DNA from: Gyrodactylus bullatarudis | Lineage: Eukaryota; Platyhelminthes; Monogenea; Gyrodactylidea; Gyrodactylidae | Reading direction: 5' to 3' | Length of the DNA: 64,000 nt | NCBI GenBank assembly: GCA_012064415.1 | Contig: SSNU01000021.1 | Coordinates: 9,217-73,216, forward strand | Shown: one piece after another, positions 60,749 to 64,000 of the stretch | How positions within the stretch are numbered: position 1 is the stretch's first letter | Layout: each line of letters opens with the position of its first letter | Position numbers and translations under genes: made by a program | Notes under the pieces: generated by a model | Database searches by the model: none | What the model was told of the DNA's origin: nothing | The model's input: the letters and a program-made list of their open reading frames with translations, nothing else

Positions 60749-62991
60749 ATGGAAATTTATCCTATTCGAGCGAGGAAGCCAATTCTTGAATTAGATAACT
60801 TGCATTCTTCTTTTGTTCAGGAAAATATGAAACGATATTTGATTTTTAGCATTTTCTTTAATTTTAGATAAGTAAAGCGATTAAATGCTGATATTTGGGA
60901 TCATCACTAGACAAAAGACTTGAATATGGCCAAAGAAGTTTACAGAAATTCGTCATTATCTTTAGAATTCGATCGATCTGAGTTTTTCAATTATGCAAAA
61001 TTTAGAAGTTTAATTTTTAATTGAATTCGAATTATTCAAATCTTTGAAATCGAAAAAAAAATTAAACTTGAAAATGTGAAAATTTTGGAATATCAATTAC
61101 ACAAATCAAATCTCAAAAAAGCGGGAATTTCTTGTTGAGCTTCATGATCTCTCCACAAGTATGCTTGCGGTTTGTAGATATCAATCCGAGTCGCTGGCAA
61201 GGTTTTATGGTTTCTAAATGTTCGTCATAACTGGTCATCAGATTAACGATATTCATTTTTCAACATTCTCAAAAGAGATTTCGCTGATAGGGAAGTTAAA
61301 AATGTTTGATTCAGGCATGATTAATTTTGAAAATGATGAAGTTCTTTTTTCTTCTATTGAGTTGAAAAATATGTTTTGTTTAGACATAAAGTTATTTTTA
61401 AAAATGTTGGTACTCAAGCCAATGACAGAACCTAATCATATTTTAGAGTATTAAATATAATTGTATTGATATTTGAGGATCAAATATACTTGTGTTGGAT
61501 TAAAACTGGCCAGTCTTTAAGTATTCAGATGAACGTTGACATTGATCCAGGAATTATAGTTGAACAAGTTCTGAAAAGTTTGATGTAAATTCATGTTGTC
61601 AATAAATTTATTTTTGTGAGTATTTAATGATTTTTATTGAAAATAGTTTTTAATTATATCATATTTTTATATTATATAACTACTTATGAGCCTTTTTCAT
61701 CAAAATTATGCTCTGTTAGAATCTCATCTTCATATCAACCAGTTTCTTATTCACAGTTGACAAGAATTTTATTCTTGCATTGATGAACTAAGTTTTGTTC
61801 GTCTTCCTTCATCAAATGTTTATTTTTCCAGGACTATTAAGCCATATATCTCGCTTTCCGTCACTCAAAGTTTTCAATCAACTTTCACTAAGAAAAGGAT
61901 ATATAATTCTTTCAAGGCTAAATGCATATCATATGTTTGGGATATTAGCGAGCAAATATCATACAAGGTGGAATACCTCTATTTCCTATCTAAAAGTGCA
62001 GTTTTTTTATCATTCAATATCAATATTTGGAAATTTGATATCACGAAAGTCACAAGTTCATGTTGTATAAAAAAGTAAATTAAGTTATCCTCAAAAATTC
62101 ATTAACTTTAAGTCTTGTGAATATATAGAAGAGCTATCATAAGATACAAATCAAATTATTTCGAAAAGAGTGAGAGTTTGTGATACATACATTACTGAGA
62201 TGATCTAGGATATGATTTGATTGATTAATACTCGCTTCAAGCAATAAACTTCATGATCTGAAGACAAGACTAAAAATGAATTTATTAAGGCTTTAATTTC
62301 GTTGTAGCTCAATAGGCTTGAGATTTCAATTACATTTAACTGAGTTAAGTGTTCTTCGAGATTGGTTTTGAGCTGAGCTATCGATGACATAGGAAATTTG
62401 AGCAAAGTAAGAAGATGCCAGATTTATTCACAAATAAATGTCTCTATTTCGAGGATACTCATCAGTGTGATACATGCCACATAAATACAGGTTTTCTCAA
62501 TCACATTTGTATTACTTGAAGCCAGAGTATTTTATTTGCAACTTCTTGTCGGAAATGAATCTATTTAAAGCTTTAATTGTTTTACAGATTAAATAAATTC
62601 TATATTTTGACGCAATTTGTCCCAGAGGGTGCGACTGAACTTCAGGCTGTCAATACAAGAACTGTGAAACTTCAGTATTTTAACGATCAAGATTAGACAA
62701 GAGAATAAATTAGGCAAAATCTGTTCCAATACCTCATTATCATTTGGGAGCCGAATTTCTCAATCAAAAAATCTCAGTTCAAAGTTACAAAAAATAGGAT
62801 TTTGGTTTCAATTTAAAATATTTTTTTAGACTTCTTTTTCAGATGGTAAAAGTGGACAGCATGAGTAAGATTCCAAAATATCTTTCACATATTCGAACTC
62901 TTGGTTCATTCAGAGTTTATTATAATTCATATTTGATTTTAGGTGTGTTCCAATCGATTGCAATTCTCATAGTCTGAATACACTCGTACTA
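60749..62991 (+). CDS. PI3-kinase p110-like catalytic subunit, N-terminal part
   Basis: Proposed exons: 60749-60814 (uncertain), 61122-61209, 61276-61409, 61478-61584, 61832-62074, 62588-62674 and 62943-62991. Phases agree at every join. The ABD-like end (VCRYQSESLARFYEISLIGK) recalls the p110 [20 protein letters not shown] region. The start of a Ras-binding domain follows (SLSIQMNVDIDPGIIVEQVL, against p110 YTLKINHDCVPEQVIAEAI). Next is a C2 domain with a Trp-containing strand and FLSKSAVFLSFNI (against DLPRAARLCLSIC), then LNKFYILTQFVPEG (against INLFDYTDTLVSG) and CNSHSLNTLVLVV. Most of the Ras-binding domain is missing. Helical and kinase domains would lie beyond the window. PI3K makes phosphatidylinositol trisphosphate at the membrane. 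Introns carry MITE fragments. Assignment rests on weak similarity read by eye; it could be a pseudogene. Confidence 0.45.
62335..62480. repeat. Repeat shared with 12945-13090
   Basis: It carries ttggttttgagctgagctat with cgatgacat, and a caaataaatgtctctatttc block, as at 12.97 kb. It lies inside a proposed intron of the PI3K-like gene. Confidence 0.6.
62690..62900. repeat. Modular foldback repeat in intron
   Basis: It has aaatctgttcca, catttgggagccgaatttct and aaaaaataggattttgg, as in the 35500-35780 block. It lies within the proposed intron 62675-62942. Confidence 0.55.
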
Positions 62992-63029
62992 GTAGTTAAC
63001 TCCTTTTGATCTCATTAAAAATCAACAAG

Positions 63030-63200
63030 ATAGGCGAATATGCTGAATCTGTTCTAATGCAGTCGAATTTAAATTTCTTGTCTTATTGTGATCGTGAAAA
63101 TCAACTTTTGATCACTCTCTCGCTTTGAAATCAATAAAAAAATTTCAAAGATCGAAAAAATGGGATTTTGGCACCAAATCAAAATTTGAAAAATGACCAA
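63030..63200. repeat. Modular foldback repeat
   Basis: It contains cgaatatgctgaatctgttc, ttgtgatcgtgaaaatcaac and cttttgatcactctctcg, matching 35635-35760 and, inverted, 49310-49560. It would lie in the intron following the last recognised PI3K-like exon. Confidence 0.7.
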
Positions 63201-63340
63201 AATTTTTAATAAAAAAATTTATAAAAACTTGATAAAAATATATTGTCCGATAAATCTTTTCACAAGTGGATTAAACTTTAAATCCTTTGTCGATCACTAT
63301 GACATGTGTGTAGGGTGGATTCAGTTCGATTTTTATTTAA

Positions 63341-63858
63341 CCCTTCATGCGCCGTTGTTCCACCAGTGGAACATAACTCTTTCTCGAGCGATAATTTTAA
63401 CAGAAAGATACCTAAAACACTTTGTTTACCCCTCTTTAGAAAGGAAATTTATGAAGCTACAAATTTATGTATAATTCATAAAGAAAACTTTTCGCTGATG
63501 CAAACCATAGTTACTTGAAGAAGGGTGAGTTTTTTAAAATGTTGTCAAATATTTGAAAAATATTTAGAACGTTTTTTTTGAAAACCTATTTACTGAGGTC
63601 TTAGAAAGAAATAAAATAACTTTCTAAAACAATAGTCGTAGATTTCAAATAAAAAATCGCCTGCTCGATATCTCGCATAGTTAAGAAGATAAATAGTTTT
63701 ATAGGGTTAAAATGCCAATTTTAACCTATATTATCTTAGATATGATAAGTCGGCTTACAAAAAGGAATTCAGATTCAGAATCAGCGTAATTATTTTGGTT
63801 AGGTTGCAAATCTCCTCATTTGTGTGATGAAAAAATAAATAATTTGGGACATGAAGGG
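63341..63858. mobile_element. piggyBac-type MITE with TTAA target duplication
   Basis: This 518-bp element starts cccttcatg and ends catgaaggg, with TTAA exactly on both sides (63337-63340 and 63859-63862). TTAA duplication with CCC..GGG ends is the signature of piggyBac transposition. The interior has no transposase. Truncated relatives lie at 40870-41215, 33878-34090 and 32590-32760. The ORFs at 63193-63518 are artefacts of this element. Confidence 0.9.
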
Positions 63859-64000
63859 TTAAATTGACGCTTAATAAAAAACTCGACTAAGTATCGATAG
63901 TTAACTGGAAATAAAGCATCGGTAAATTGAGAAAGATTGAGCATCTCTCTAAAAATACAATGTATCTTAATTGTTGTTGTACAACAATGTTTATAGTAAT

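Noticed and set aside
63193..63518. 93- and 70-codon plus-strand ORFs
   Set aside because: They run across the left end of the piggyBac-type MITE.
1..64000. CRISPR arrays, bacterial operons, riboswitches, prophage
   Set aside because: Spliced eukaryotic genes throughout; no regularly spaced short repeats or bacterial signals were seen.

Overview
This window is eukaryotic nuclear DNA and most likely comes from an animal. It is very AT-rich. Its genes are split by GT-AG introns, and it carries gamma-secretase subunit PEN-2, a bHLH-zipper factor of the MiT/TFE-USF type, the ETF-ubiquinone oxidoreductase gene and the spliceosomal helicase Aquarius. Many introns are extremely short: 25 and 28 nt in PEN-2, 29 nt in an aldo-keto reductase, about 27 nt in a small unknown gene, and 35-39 nt in the bHLH and ETF-QO genes. 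Introns this small are rare in animals; dicyemids are known for them. The species cannot be fixed from the sequence alone. All exon models were built by hand from open frames, splice sites and phase, with no RNA evidence.

Layout. 1-2.5 kb: repeats, a possible terminal exon and a decayed Ty3/gypsy pol remnant. 2.6-7 kb: a compact gene cluster with PEN-2, the exosome cap protein CSL4/EXOSC1 and a coiled-coil protein on the minus strand, and an aldo-keto reductase on the plus strand. 8.2-13 kb: an acidic orphan protein, a 5'-truncated LINE tail and several small minus-strand ORFs, including a Gln/Asn/Ser-rich exon of which 136 bp is duplicated about 1.15 kb away. 13-20 kb: repeats and MITEs. 20.1-31.2 kb: the best-supported block, a bHLH-zip gene (minus) divergent from ETF-QO (plus), with Aquarius (plus) next. 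31.9-32.5 kb: an intact orphan gene. 32.5-60 kb: mostly palindromic MITEs, piggyBac-type MITEs, two complementary halves of a Penelope-like retroelement and a mariner remnant, with a few coding-looking islands. 60.7-63 kb: small phase-compatible exons that look like the N-terminal part of a class I PI3-kinase catalytic subunit, with MITE sequence in its introns; it would continue beyond the window.

The recognised genes are unrelated housekeeping functions (RNA decay, splicing, mitochondrial electron transfer, intramembrane proteolysis), as expected in a eukaryotic gene neighbourhood; there is no operon-like theme. The distinctive features are the tiny introns and the load of short palindromic elements in introns and between genes.
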